From contig JAFNWZ010000340.1 in the NCBI GenBank assembly GCA_017379255.1, positions 1-20,443 of the forward strand: a DNA stretch of 20,443 nt. The letters run 5' to 3'. Positions 7,661 through 15,018 of this stretch are shown here, piece after piece. Source of the DNA: Akkermansia sp. GTDB taxonomy: Bacteria; Verrucomicrobiota; Verrucomicrobiia; Verrucomicrobiales; Akkermansiaceae. The position numbers and the translations under genes are program-made. Each line of letters starts with the position of its first letter. Position 1 is the stretch's first letter. The notes below the pieces were generated by a model, which saw only the letters and a program-made list of their open reading frames with translations, was not told the DNA's origin and ran no database searches.

Positions 7661-9889
7661 TTACATATCCAGGAAATCACCAGCCAGAGACTGAGCTTCC
7701 TCAAAGGGTATAATGAAGAGTTGACCTGTTTCCACCATGCGGCCGTAGAAGAACGGGCGTTCTGAATCATAAGCGGCAGGCGCAATTTCGAGAGTACGGG
7801 TTTCGCGGTGCGTCTTGCGCTCCATGGTGGCCAGGCTGCGCAGAATATCGGCATCATCACCGTGTTCCTGCAACATGCCTTCCGGGGTATCATTGATGAT
7901 GCCGGCATCGCTCTCCTGCTCAATGACCGTGCTCTCTGCATCAGAGTAATCCGTAATTTCCAAATCAAGCTTCACGCGGAATGCCAGGTTGTTCAACGCC
8001 CGCAGCGCATCTTCATCTTCCGGGTCAAGCCACTGGGAAACCTTCAGGTTCTGCAGGCGGCGCAGATAGTAAGTAGCGCGGTAGGGGTTAATGCGAGGAG
8101 TCACATCTTCTCCGCCCAGTGTGCCGCTCCAGGTTTCGCCCATGTATTCGTAGTTGAGAACCAGCGGGGCTTTCTGGAAATCAAGCGTAAGCGAGCGCAC
8201 GGCAGACAGCGGGAACTCAAGCAGATGCCGGTCCTTCCATTTTTCTGCTCTGAGCGACAGCATGCGGGTGAATTTGGTGCTGAGTCTGGAAATGGAATTG
8301 GAGCCCATTTCTGTTCCGAACCATGCCCGCTTGCCGCTTGCAGGGTCGGCATACCGGCGCAAGAGGAACGTGCGCGGGGAACGGTCTTTCACCATCGGTA
8401 AATCCTGACCGAAAAGCGTGGCCCGCAGCATGCACGGGCGTGGCTGGATGGAGAGAACGTAGTCTGGCGCATTCAGTCCGTATTCTGCCAGCAGCGGGGT
8501 CATATCCTGGCCCGGTGCGGCATCTGCCACAATGGCTTCCACGGGAATCTGGGAAAGACCTTTCAGGAATCGGGAAACACCAGCTGCATCCGCCTTGCTG
8601 TATTTGGTGTTTGCTGCGGCAAACATCCATGTGTCCTCCACCTTGCTTTCTTCATCACCGGGAACGAGTAGCGCCCGGATTCCGGCGTGCCCCCTGGTTG
8701 TTCGCAGAGAGAAACGGGAAATATCTTTTTCCTCAATATCCGCAAACTTCATTGAGCGCAATGCCTCCAGTGTCTGCGGAAGTTCGGAAACATACACCCG
8801 TTGCTGGCTCATACGCACCTGCGCCATGGCCTTGCGCGGCAGCACGGGTAGTTCACATATCGCTTTTATCAGGCGGGCATAGCTTCCCTTATGCCGCACC
8901 GCAGGCTCTGATTCCAGAGTAAAGACAACCGGGCGGTCGTTCACCACAGCGTAGCAGTATTGCTGGTCATTGCCTTCCTGGCTGAAGGGGCTGTATATGC
9001 GAATTTCGCGGGGCGTTTCGCCCCATGTTCCCTCCAGTGCAATGGTACACATCGGGGTTTCCGGGAGTTTTACCTCGATGGCATCTTCAACTCGCACTGC
9101 TTTGAGGTTCAGAAGATTGAGAAGAAGCTTCTGAACATTGTCATCATCTGCACCTGTGATAACCGGGTCCGTAATGTTCCATGAGGTTTCAGCGCTGATC
9201 CGGTGAATTTTCAGTTGCTTGCCTTCATTGGTGATAGTAATGCCGCGGATTTGCTCCACGTCAAACTGCAAGGGGGAGGAATCCCGCAAGGCCTCCAGAC
9301 CATCCTTGAAGATATTCAGTATGTTTCCGCTGACTACATGAATGCGCTTATCGCGGCCGTAAAAACTCGTTCGCAAATACGTGGTGGGGAGCAGGGATTC
9401 GCCGTCTCCTGCATCTGCCAGCCAGGGGGAAGTACTGCCCAGGGTATAACGCGCCACCGTGGTCAGACTGTCTGCACCGTCCGGCTTTTTGAGCACGATG
9501 GTGTGCGGTGCAGTTTCGACACCGAATTCACGCATATTGGAGCGCGTGATATTGTTAAGCGGGAGGGTATCAACCAAACGTGCGTTTGCCGTGAAGGCAA
9601 AAATGGCCTGCACAGCAGCGGGCGAGAGTTTATCCTTGAATGGACGGATAATCCACCATACCCCGTTTTCGTCCTTTGCACACACGATTTCGTCGTGCAG
9701 GTCTTTGATGCGCATCCAGCACACCTCATTCAGTTCGCCCGTTTTTTCCAGAGCGAACAGAGGCATGCCGGGTTCAAAACGATACCAGCCTGTTATACGG
9801 GCAAGATTACCATCTACCGCGAGAAAGGTTGAGAGCGTAATCGCGCCGGCGGCAACCAGGGAAAGGAGAATAGTGGGTAATAATCTCAT
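7661..9889 (-). CDS. DUF4340-like auxiliary protein of a Gld-type ABC transporter
   Basis: The 742-residue protein has one N-terminal membrane segment (residues 3-25, LLPTILLSLVAAGAITL) and a large part outside the membrane with no enzyme motif I recognise. Segments such as EKTGELNEVCWMRIKDLHDEIVC and NGVWWIIRPFKDKLSPAAVQ match the repeating beta pattern of DUF4340 proteins, in which short W-x-I/L blocks are followed by a residue tallying 'exceeds threshold' helices. Genes of this type usually follow a GldG-like gene in bacteria that carry GldA/F/G modules, and this is the case here: the ATG at 9889 comes 2 nt after the GldG-like stop. The protein probably sits on the outer face of the inner membrane as an accessory to the permease. 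The family assignment is moderate, and position supports it. Confidence 0.7.
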   Translation of the reverse strand: MRLLPTILLSLVAAGAITLSTFLAVDGNLARITGWYRFEPGMPLFALEKTGELNEVCWMRIKDLHDEIVCAKDENGVWWIIRPFKDKLSPAAVQAIFAFTANARLVDTLPLNNITRSNMREFGVETAPHTIVLKKPDGADSLTTVARYTLGSTSPWLADAGDGESLLPTTYLRTSFYGRDKRIHVVSGNILNIFKDGLEALRDSSPLQFDVEQIRGITITNEGKQLKIHRISAETSWNITDPVITGADDDNVQKLLLNLLNLKAVRVEDAIEVKLPETPMCTIALEGTWGETPREIRIYSPFSQEGNDQQYCYAVVNDRPVVFTLESEPAVRHKGSYARLIKAICELPVLPRKAMAQVRMSQQRVYVSELPQTLEALRSMKFADIEEKDISRFSLRTTRGHAGIRALLVPGDEESKVEDTWMFAAANTKYSKADAAGVSRFLKGLSQIPVEAIVADAAPGQDMTPLLAEYGLNAPDYVLSIQPRPCMLRATLFGQDLPMVKDRSPRTFLLRRYADPASGKRAWFGTEMGSNSISRLSTKFTRMLSLRAEKWKDRHLLEFPLSAVRSLTLDFQKAPLVLNYEYMGETWSGTLGGEDVTPRINPYRATYYLRRLQNLKVSQWLDPEDEDALRALNNLAFRVKLDLEITDYSDAESTVIEQESDAGIINDTPEGMLQEHGDDADILRSLATMERKTHRETRTLEIAPAAYDSERPFFYGRMVETGQLFIIPFEEAQSLAGDFLDM

Positions 9890-9891
9890 TG

Positions 9892-11418
9892 TTAGTGGCG
9901 GCGCGTGTTCCAGATGAAGATGGCAATGAGGAAGGCGCAGAACGGCATAATCAGGAGTGTGATATTCTCCAATGCGCTGCGAGTATGGCGGTCCAGGTCA
10001 ATCTTCATGGTGAGATCCTGGTTGGCGCTCTTACCGCCATATTCCGGACGGCTGCTCATCCATGCCCAAAGTGTGTGCATGTAGTCTCGCTGTTCAGTCT
10101 TGGCGTTTTCCTGAGACAACATGGCCACATTACCCAGCACCAGCATGGTGGCAAGGTTGTTCGGGTCCCGTGGGTTGCCGCGGGTTACGGCAGCACCAAG
10201 GCACAGCGGGCCGGCTCTGTCTTCTGCCGGGGTATACACCGGCTCCAGGTCGCGCCGGGTTTCACCGTAGTATGCATCAGTCGACATAAGCAGGGGGAAC
10301 GTGGTCAGCTTGCGCAGGGCGGCGGCGTTTTCGTCCCCGTGCTCCAGGGTGAGCGACATGCACTGGCCTTCCACCAGCGTTGTACCATTCCAGAACGGTT
10401 TGGTGCAGTTCAAGCCCTTGGGGAATACGGCACTGATGTCATAATAGGCGCGCTTGCGGTCGCGCAGCAGAACCCGGTCGCTGTTGGGGCGAATCCCTTG
10501 CTCTCGAAGGAAACGATACAGCCTCGGCAGCTTGTTTTCTGCAGTGGGGTCAAGCGCAACAAAGAACGCATTGCGCCCCGGGCGTTCCCAGAACTCGCGC
10601 AGTGCCTCCATTTCCTTATCGGTAAAGTCACTCTGCGGGGAGACAATGATGAGCCCCTCTGCATTCTCCGGCAGTTTATCGGTGTTGGCAATATCCAGCC
10701 AGGAGAGCTGGATGTTGAGCGCATTCGTCATGGTGCCGATGGTTTCCAGCAGGGTCTGGTCATCACGGGAAACTCCCCCTTTACCTTCAACGACATACAT
10801 GTGGCGCATCTCGCCTTCCACCGCTTCCGTAACGGCACCGCAGACCACTTCATCCATCATGAGAGCCACGGCGCGGCGGCTTTCATCGGGGAGGGTTTCG
10901 TATTTGATGAATGAGGTACCGGGGCGGATACGCACATGCTGGCGGTCGCTGTGGCGTTCCTCGAAGGTCTTAATCGGGGCATTCTGGTCCTTACGAGCAT
11001 CGACAATGCACAAGTCCTGCTTGAACTCCACACCATAAATCTGGGAAATCTCGCGGGCCCGGTTCGGCTGGCGGACAGGGTCGAACCGTTCTACTTCAAT
11101 CTTTCCTTTCCCCACGCGCTCATATTCTTCCAAAAGGGAATACATGCGGTTGTAATTGGGGGTGGAGCGCTTGAATGCAAAGATAATGCGAACCGGGGTA
11201 TCTCGTTTCTGAATCCGGTCGCTGCTCAGCACATTAACGGTGCGTTCAGAAATGGTGTAGCGCTGGTCCTGCGACAGGTCGCGGCGGGCGTATTCATGGC
11301 AACCAATGTAATTGCATGCAATGACGATGACTGCCAGCAGGAACAGATTTATCCACGCAAGCGGGTTGTATTTTGTTTTGCGGGCATCAGGATGCCCGGT
11401 GTAAGTTTTTTTGCTCAT
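9892..11418 (-). CDS. GldG-like ABC transporter auxiliary protein
   Basis: The 508-residue protein is anchored at both ends: a membrane segment at about residues 24-42 (INLFLLAVIVIACNYIG) and another at the C-terminus (LLIMPFCAFLIAIFIW). Between them lies a large domain beginning DLSQDQRYTISERTVNVLSS, the typical opening of the GldG/ABC_transp_aux family (a strand of 'R.D.T....Y.LS..T..vL'). Further inside are GLIIVSPQSDFTDKE and ALDPTAEN, the GATase-like core of these proteins. In Bacteroidota GldG works with GldA and GldF, but homologues are spread through many phyla and are not proof of gliding. The ATG at 11418 has no ribosome site; the sequence just upstream is pyrimidine-rich. It follows the permease by 40 nt. 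Confidence 0.82.
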   Translation of the reverse strand: MSKKTYTGHPDARKTKYNPLAWINLFLLAVIVIACNYIGCHEYARRDLSQDQRYTISERTVNVLSSDRIQKRDTPVRIIFAFKRSTPNYNRMYSLLEEYERVGKGKIEVERFDPVRQPNRAREISQIYGVEFKQDLCIVDARKDQNAPIKTFEERHSDRQHVRIRPGTSFIKYETLPDESRRAVALMMDEVVCGAVTEAVEGEMRHMYVVEGKGGVSRDDQTLLETIGTMTNALNIQLSWLDIANTDKLPENAEGLIIVSPQSDFTDKEMEALREFWERPGRNAFFVALDPTAENKLPRLYRFLREQGIRPNSDRVLLRDRKRAYYDISAVFPKGLNCTKPFWNGTTLVEGQCMSLTLEHGDENAAALRKLTTFPLLMSTDAYYGETRRDLEPVYTPAEDRAGPLCLGAAVTRGNPRDPNNLATMLVLGNVAMLSQENAKTEQRDYMHTLWAWMSSRPEYGGKSANQDLTMKIDLDRHTRSALENITLLIMPFCAFLIAIFIWNTRRH

Positions 11419-11458
11419 ACGGAGGAAAAACGAGGTTCGTGTGAAGATGTGGTTATAA

Positions 11459-12283
11459 TCAGCGGTGCCAGCGTCGGTAATCCACGATGCGCTTGGTAAG
11501 CCCCAGCATCAGCATGGCCAATGTAAGGTAAAGAACTACCGGGCGCGTATCAATCAGACCACGGCTGAATGCACTGATCTGCTCAGAAATGGACATGTAG
11601 TGGAACGCTGGCGCAGCAGGGAATTCGCCCCAGAGTTCCGGAACTCGCCCCATGAAGTAGTAGATGATTATGGCGCAGGTGCACACGATACCGGCAATGA
11701 TCTGGCTGCGGGTCAGCGAAGAACAGAAAATTCCCAGCGAGATAAAGAATGTGCCGGAAATAAAGAGAATGCTGACAGGTCCGAACCAATCTGCCGGTGT
11801 GTAGTTGATGCGGCCTTCCGGCATTACTCCGTACCGGATGTTGGTATAGAGGTTAGCGAGGTCGCTCATGGCAGGATATAGCAGCATGGGCAGCCAGAGA
11901 ATAATATAGAACAGTAAAGAGGCAAAATATTTACCCAGAACAATCTGGGTGGTTGTCACAGGCGCGGTGAGCAGGCCCTCCAGCGTGCCGTGGCTTTCTT
12001 CCTCTGCCATGGAACGCATGGTAACAAGCGGGAAAATGAAGATAAAGAAGAACCAGAAATTCACATTATCAAGCATGTAGAACATCACGCTCTCGCCTGT
12101 GGCCTTGCTCATGGTCTGCAGAGCAGCCTGCAGCCAGAAGCCTTGCATGGCAATGGCACAGGCCAGAATAACCCAGCCGAACGGTGTGCACAGGAAACTC
12201 TTGAACTCCCTCGCAAATATGGTTCGCAAGGTATACAGCCAGCTGCGTGTGCGTGTTATGGTGTTTTTTGTTTCGTCAGCCAT
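11459..12283 (-). CDS. ABC-2 type permease, GldF/NosY-like
   Basis: The 274-residue inner-membrane protein has about six hydrophobic segments. The first follows the short motif REFKSFLCTPFGWVI, typical of ABC-2 permeases that start with a cytoplasmic helix. The central MRSMAEEESHGTLEGLLTAPVTTTQIVLGKY is the strongest family mark, equivalent to the 'EE...GTLE.LL..P....iv.gK' coupling region of NosY and GldF. It would form the channel for the ATPase encoded 15 nt upstream. The ATG at 12283 has no Shine-Dalgarno sequence. The substrate cannot be predicted. Confidence 0.88.
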   Translation of the reverse strand: MADETKNTITRTRSWLYTLRTIFAREFKSFLCTPFGWVILACAIAMQGFWLQAALQTMSKATGESVMFYMLDNVNFWFFFIFIFPLVTMRSMAEEESHGTLEGLLTAPVTTTQIVLGKYFASLLFYIILWLPMLLYPAMSDLANLYTNIRYGVMPEGRINYTPADWFGPVSILFISGTFFISLGIFCSSLTRSQIIAGIVCTCAIIIYYFMGRVPELWGEFPAAPAFHYMSISEQISAFSRGLIDTRPVVLYLTLAMLMLGLTKRIVDYRRWHR

Positions 12284-12298
12284 TGTTCTTTTAAAGGT

Positions 12299-13240
12299 TT
12301 AGTCTTTTCGGGTCATTTCAACAAATACATCTTCCAGACTGGGAATGTGGCGATAAATGTGACGCATCGGGAAATGGTGAGAGGCTATGATATCCGCTGC
12401 TTTCTCGCGGGTGTCGGTGCCGGGTTCAGCGCGCACGATGACATGATGCCAGCCGCCGGGCAGGGGGGCTTCCACTATTACTTTCTTCACGGGGGCAAAT
12501 GCCTCAAGCTCGCGCACAACGGTATCAAGGTCTCCCTTGAATTCAATGGAAACACGCCCGGCAGCACGCAGGTTCCGCGTCAGATTCCCCGGGGTGTCAT
12601 TGGCTTTAATCTGCCCCTGGTCAATGATAATCACCTTGTTGCAAATCATCTCCACCTCGCTCAGAATATGGGTGGAAAGAATCACTGTATGTTCCTCAGC
12701 CAGAGAGCGTACCAATTCCCGGATCTGGCGGATCTGGTTCGGATCCAGACCATTGGTCGGTTCGTCCAGAATCAACAGGTCGGGGTCTCCCAGCAAGGCG
12801 TCTGCAAGCCCGACTCGCTGACGATAGCCCTTTGAGAGTGTGCTGATTAGGTTCTTGCGTTTCGGCTCAAGTCCGCAACGGTCAATCACCCAGCCGACTT
12901 GCTGGCGCACGGCTTTGCCGCAGATGCCTTTGAGCATGGCCCGGTACTCCAGATACTGCATCACTCGCATATCATCGTACAACGGCACATTTTCCGGCAT
13001 GTAGCCCAGGTGTCTGCGGGCCTCCAGCGGTTGGTCAATGATATCGTATCCAGCAATGCTGGCTGTACCGGCTGTAGGAGGCAAATAGCCCGTCAGCATT
13101 TTCATCGTTGTGGTTTTACCAGCGCCATTCGGCCCGAGAAACCCTACGATTTCTCCTTTCTCAATCGAAAATGTCGCATCCTTGACCGCCGTGAAGCGTC
13201 CAAAGACTTTATGCAGATGCTCAACTGTCACCATACTCAT
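12299..13240 (-). CDS. ABC transporter ATP-binding protein, GldA-like
   Basis: The 313-residue cytoplasmic ATPase has Walker A GPNGAGKTT (residues 36-44), signature LSKGYRQR (135-142), Walker B LLILDEPTNGLDP (155-167) and H-loop histidine 191 (STHILSEVE). The C-terminal 100 residues are the extra domain seen in GldA/NatA/CcmA-type ATPases of two-component ABC-2 systems. I chose the ATG at 13240 (MSMVTVEHLHK); a longer frame up to 13330 would add 30 residues unlike the family and run through the promoter. It is the first gene of the eight-gene minus-strand block, and is divergent from the OsmC gene. A candidate promoter lies 12 nt before the start codon, so the transcript may be leaderless. 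Confidence 0.92.
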   Translation of the reverse strand: MSMVTVEHLHKVFGRFTAVKDATFSIEKGEIVGFLGPNGAGKTTTMKMLTGYLPPTAGTASIAGYDIIDQPLEARRHLGYMPENVPLYDDMRVMQYLEYRAMLKGICGKAVRQQVGWVIDRCGLEPKRKNLISTLSKGYRQRVGLADALLGDPDLLILDEPTNGLDPNQIRQIRELVRSLAEEHTVILSTHILSEVEMICNKVIIIDQGQIKANDTPGNLTRNLRAAGRVSIEFKGDLDTVVRELEAFAPVKKVIVEAPLPGGWHHVIVRAEPGTDTREKAADIIASHHFPMRHIYRHIPSLEDVFVEMTRKD

Positions 13241-13251
13241 AAGCGCGAAAC

Positions 13252-13279
13252 ATTTTAACAGCTTTTCCGGCCATTTCAA
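13252..13279 (-). promoter_or_regulatory. Promoter of the Gld-type ABC operon
   Basis: On the minus strand TTGAAA (13279-13274) and TAAAAT (13257-13252) are separated by 16 nt. The -10 ends 11 nt before the ATG at 13240, so the expected transcription start is about 4-5 nt from the start codon. Both boxes are close to sigma-70 consensus. There is no Shine-Dalgarno sequence. Confidence 0.6.
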
Positions 13280-13325
13280 GCGGATTCTTGACTGCTGGCA
13301 AACACTAGTTGCAAATTCTGCATTA

Positions 13326-13338
13326 CGCATATTATGCG
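13326..13338. promoter_or_regulatory. 13-bp palindrome in the divergent promoter region
   Basis: CGCATATTATGCG is a perfect inverted repeat of 6-bp arms around a central T. It lies about 47 bp upstream of the minus-strand -35 and 46 bp upstream of the plus-strand -35, nearly midway between the two promoters. That placement suits a regulator acting on both transcripts, but no DNA-binding gene in the window points to one. Chance is possible for a site this short. Confidence 0.4.
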
Positions 13339-13383
13339 AAGTAAGAAATTTGTATTTTACTCCACTGTTGGCGGGATTCTATC

Positions 13384-13413
13384 TTGACTCCCCCCTGCGC
13401 GTTGCGGTAATAT
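13384..13413 (+). promoter_or_regulatory. Promoter of the OsmC-tlyA operon
   Basis: TTGACT (13384-13389) and TAATAT (13408-13413) are 18 nt apart, close to sigma-70 consensus. The -10 ends only 10 nt before the ATG at 13424, so transcription should begin about 3-6 nt before the start codon, leaving no room for a ribosome-binding site. Confidence 0.65.
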
Positions 13414-13423
13414 CCGGGCTAAT

Positions 13424-13831
13424 ATGGTTAATTGCACTATCAACTACGAAGGCGGACTGCGCTGCTCGCTGAAGCATGGTCCCTCCGGAGCCACCGCAGC
13501 AACGGACGCACCAGTGGATAACCGCGGCAAAGGCGAATCTTTTTCACCCACAGATATGATGTGCTGCGCAATGGCCGCATGCATGGAAACAATCATGGGC
13601 ATCTACGCCGAGGATAACGGCCTGGATCTTGCCGGCACGGTGATTACCGTGGGCAAAGTCATGAGCGCCAATCCTCGCCGCATTGCCCGCATTGAAACAG
13701 AAATCAGCGTTCCTCTGCCTGCAGATAATCCGCACAAACAGGCATTGCTGGATTGCGTGCTTGGCAGCCCTGCCATGCGCAGCCTGCACCCGGATATCGA
13801 AGTTCCCATTACATGGAACTGGATTGGCTGA
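13424..13831 (+). CDS. OsmC family protein
   Basis: The 135-residue protein matches the OsmC/YhfA fold: an N-terminal beta strand region (NCTINYEGGLRCSLKHGP), then the FSPTDMMCCAMAACMETIM helix with the conserved cysteine C53, then a strand pair and a second conserved cysteine C111 (LLDCVLGSPAMRS). In OsmC and Ohr such a cysteine pair reduces organic hydroperoxides; the YhfA-like branch lacks a proven substrate. This sequence has four cysteines (C47, C48, C53, C111) near the active site region. It is the first gene of a plus-strand group, divergent from the Gld-type ABC genes, and the next gene follows after 4 nt. A role in oxidative stress is an inference from the family. Confidence 0.88.
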   Translation: MVNCTINYEGGLRCSLKHGPSGATAATDAPVDNRGKGESFSPTDMMCCAMAACMETIMGIYAEDNGLDLAGTVITVGKVMSANPRRIARIETEISVPLPADNPHKQALLDCVLGSPAMRSLHPDIEVPITWNWIG

Positions 13832-13835
13832 TACG

Positions 13836-14297
13836 ATGAAACGGCTTCATTTCATCTACGCAGTTGCACCCCTTACCGTAGCGTTAAATACGCTGCCGGC
13901 CATGCTGCCCGGCACCTGGAGGGTCGGTATTGCCGCTGTACTGGGGCTTGCTGTGTGGGCCGTTACATGGCTGCGTTTATACGCGAATAAGAAACTCCGC
14001 CCTGAATTTGCCATGCTGACCATGCTTCCTGCGCTGCTATTCAACACATTATCCGGCGCAGGAGCAGAATATCTCGCAACATTCAGCACCCCGGCATGGC
14101 AGAATCTCAACTTTTTTCTGTGGTTAGGCGCTATTTTCGTGAGCATCCGCGCCTTATTACCCGCTCCCACAGAATACAAGGGGCGCCTTCGTTCTGACTC
14201 CGTCTTCATTCTCATGACCATCGTCACCATTGTGTATGGTCTGAGCTGCTGGATGAATACTCACTCAACCTTATTAAACATTAACACATTACAATAA
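13836..14297 (+). CDS. Small integral membrane protein, unknown function
   Basis: I do not recognise this 153-residue protein. It has about four hydrophobic segments, near residues 6-24, 30-46, 58-72 and 88-106, with a further one at about 122-141 (FILMTIVTIVYGLSCW). Basic residues follow the second segment (RLYANKKLRPE), suggesting a cytoplasmic loop there. No enzyme motif is visible. The ATG at 13836 (MKRLHFIYAVAPL) is 4 nt after the OsmC stop; a longer frame starting inside the OsmC gene is unlikely. The stop is 1 nt before the lipoprotein start, so the two may be co-translated. Confidence 0.75.
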   Translation: MKRLHFIYAVAPLTVALNTLPAMLPGTWRVGIAAVLGLAVWAVTWLRLYANKKLRPEFAMLTMLPALLFNTLSGAGAEYLATFSTPAWQNLNFFLWLGAIFVSIRALLPAPTEYKGRLRSDSVFILMTIVTIVYGLSCWMNTHSTLLNINTLQ

Positions 14298-14298
14298 T

Positions 14299-15018
14299 AT
14301 GAAACGTAATCTCTACTTACTCTCCATGGGGCTTATCCTCTGCTCCTGCACAGAACCCGGCGATGTTGTGACCGGTCACGCCCGAATCGTCACCAGAACC
14401 CAGCCGGTCATTTCCGTTCCCGAGGTAACACCTGCTCCTGTTGTAGCTCCCGCACCTGAGCCGGCAATTGTTGCTCAGAATCAGCCTGTTACAACCGAAC
14501 CTGCTCCTGCTCCCAGTCTTGAAGAAGAAAAGATTGCCGAGCCTGCACCCGAGCCTGTGGTAACATCGGCCCCCGTTGTTGATACACCCCCGCAGGAAGC
14601 TATCGCTCCTGTTCCGGCCCCTGCCCCCAAGCCTGTTATCTCGCAAAATCAGCCCGTTGTAACTGAGCCTGCTCCCGCGCCTGAAGCCTCGGCCGCTGCC
14701 GTAGTCGAACAGAAACAGCCGGAAGTTGCAAAAGTAGAGCCCAAGGAAGAAAAGACGGAACCTGTTATTCCCGCACCTGCCCCTGCTCCCAAGCCCGTTG
14801 TAGTCCAGCCGCAGCCCGTAGTGATTCCGGCCGCCACAGTAACGCCTGCTCCTGCACCGAAACCAACCCCTGTGGCCCAGCAGCAGCCCGCCACGACCAC
14901 TCCCCAGGGCGTAAACTGGAGCACACCGCAGCGCGCCCCCCGCGCCAAGCGAACTTTCCCCATCATGCCTGGTCAGAACCGCGGTCTGCGCAACAGAAAC
15001 GTTAATACTCGTTGGTAA
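14299..15018 (+). CDS. Pro/Ala-rich lipoprotein with repeated PAPAPKPV-like motifs
   Basis: The 239-residue protein begins with a signal peptide and lipobox (LILCSC, lipidated C17; the cysteine at -2 is unusual). Residues 40-200 are a low-complexity stretch rich in Pro, Ala, Val and Glu, with PAPAPKPV at 106-113 and 161-168, PAPAPKP at 183-189, and QNQPV(V/T)TEPAPAP twice. Such stretches are extended and often span the periplasm or cell wall, as in TonB. The C-terminal 30 residues are basic (RAPRAKRTF, RGLRNRN) and could contact peptidoglycan, lipopolysaccharide or nucleic acid. No catalytic domain is visible. The stop TAA overlaps the tlyA start by 1 nt. Function is unknown; a structural or spacer role is the best guess. 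Confidence 0.8.
   Translation: MKRNLYLLSMGLILCSCTEPGDVVTGHARIVTRTQPVISVPEVTPAPVVAPAPEPAIVAQNQPVTTEPAPAPSLEEEKIAEPAPEPVVTSAPVVDTPPQEAIAPVPAPAPKPVISQNQPVVTEPAPAPEASAAAVVEQKQPEVAKVEPKEEKTEPVIPAPAPAPKPVVVQPQPVVIPAATVTPAPAPKPTPVAQQQPATTTPQGVNWSTPQRAPRAKRTFPIMPGQNRGLRNRNVNTRW
14476..14682 (+). repeat. Degenerate coding repeats in the Pro/Ala-rich lipoprotein
   Basis: Two copies encoding QNQPV(V/T)TEPAPAP, at about 14476-14514 and 14644-14682, lie 168 bp apart. They differ at several third codon positions, so they are an old internal duplication kept for protein sequence and not recent slippage. Confidence 0.6.

Noticed and set aside
9889..10914. 341-codon plus-strand open frame opposite the GldG-like gene
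   Set aside because: It is explained as the complement of a well-supported membrane-anchored protein and has no promoter or family match.
13241..13330. N-terminal extension of the GldA-like ATPase up to 13330
   Set aside because: The extra 30 residues do not belong to the family and would cover the TTGAAA/TAAAAT promoter; the start at 13240 fits the usual length.
13683..13835. Longer start for the small membrane protein inside the OsmC gene
   Set aside because: The added 51 residues are an out-of-frame reading of OsmC; the ATG at 13836 gives a normal membrane protein 4 nt after the OsmC stop.
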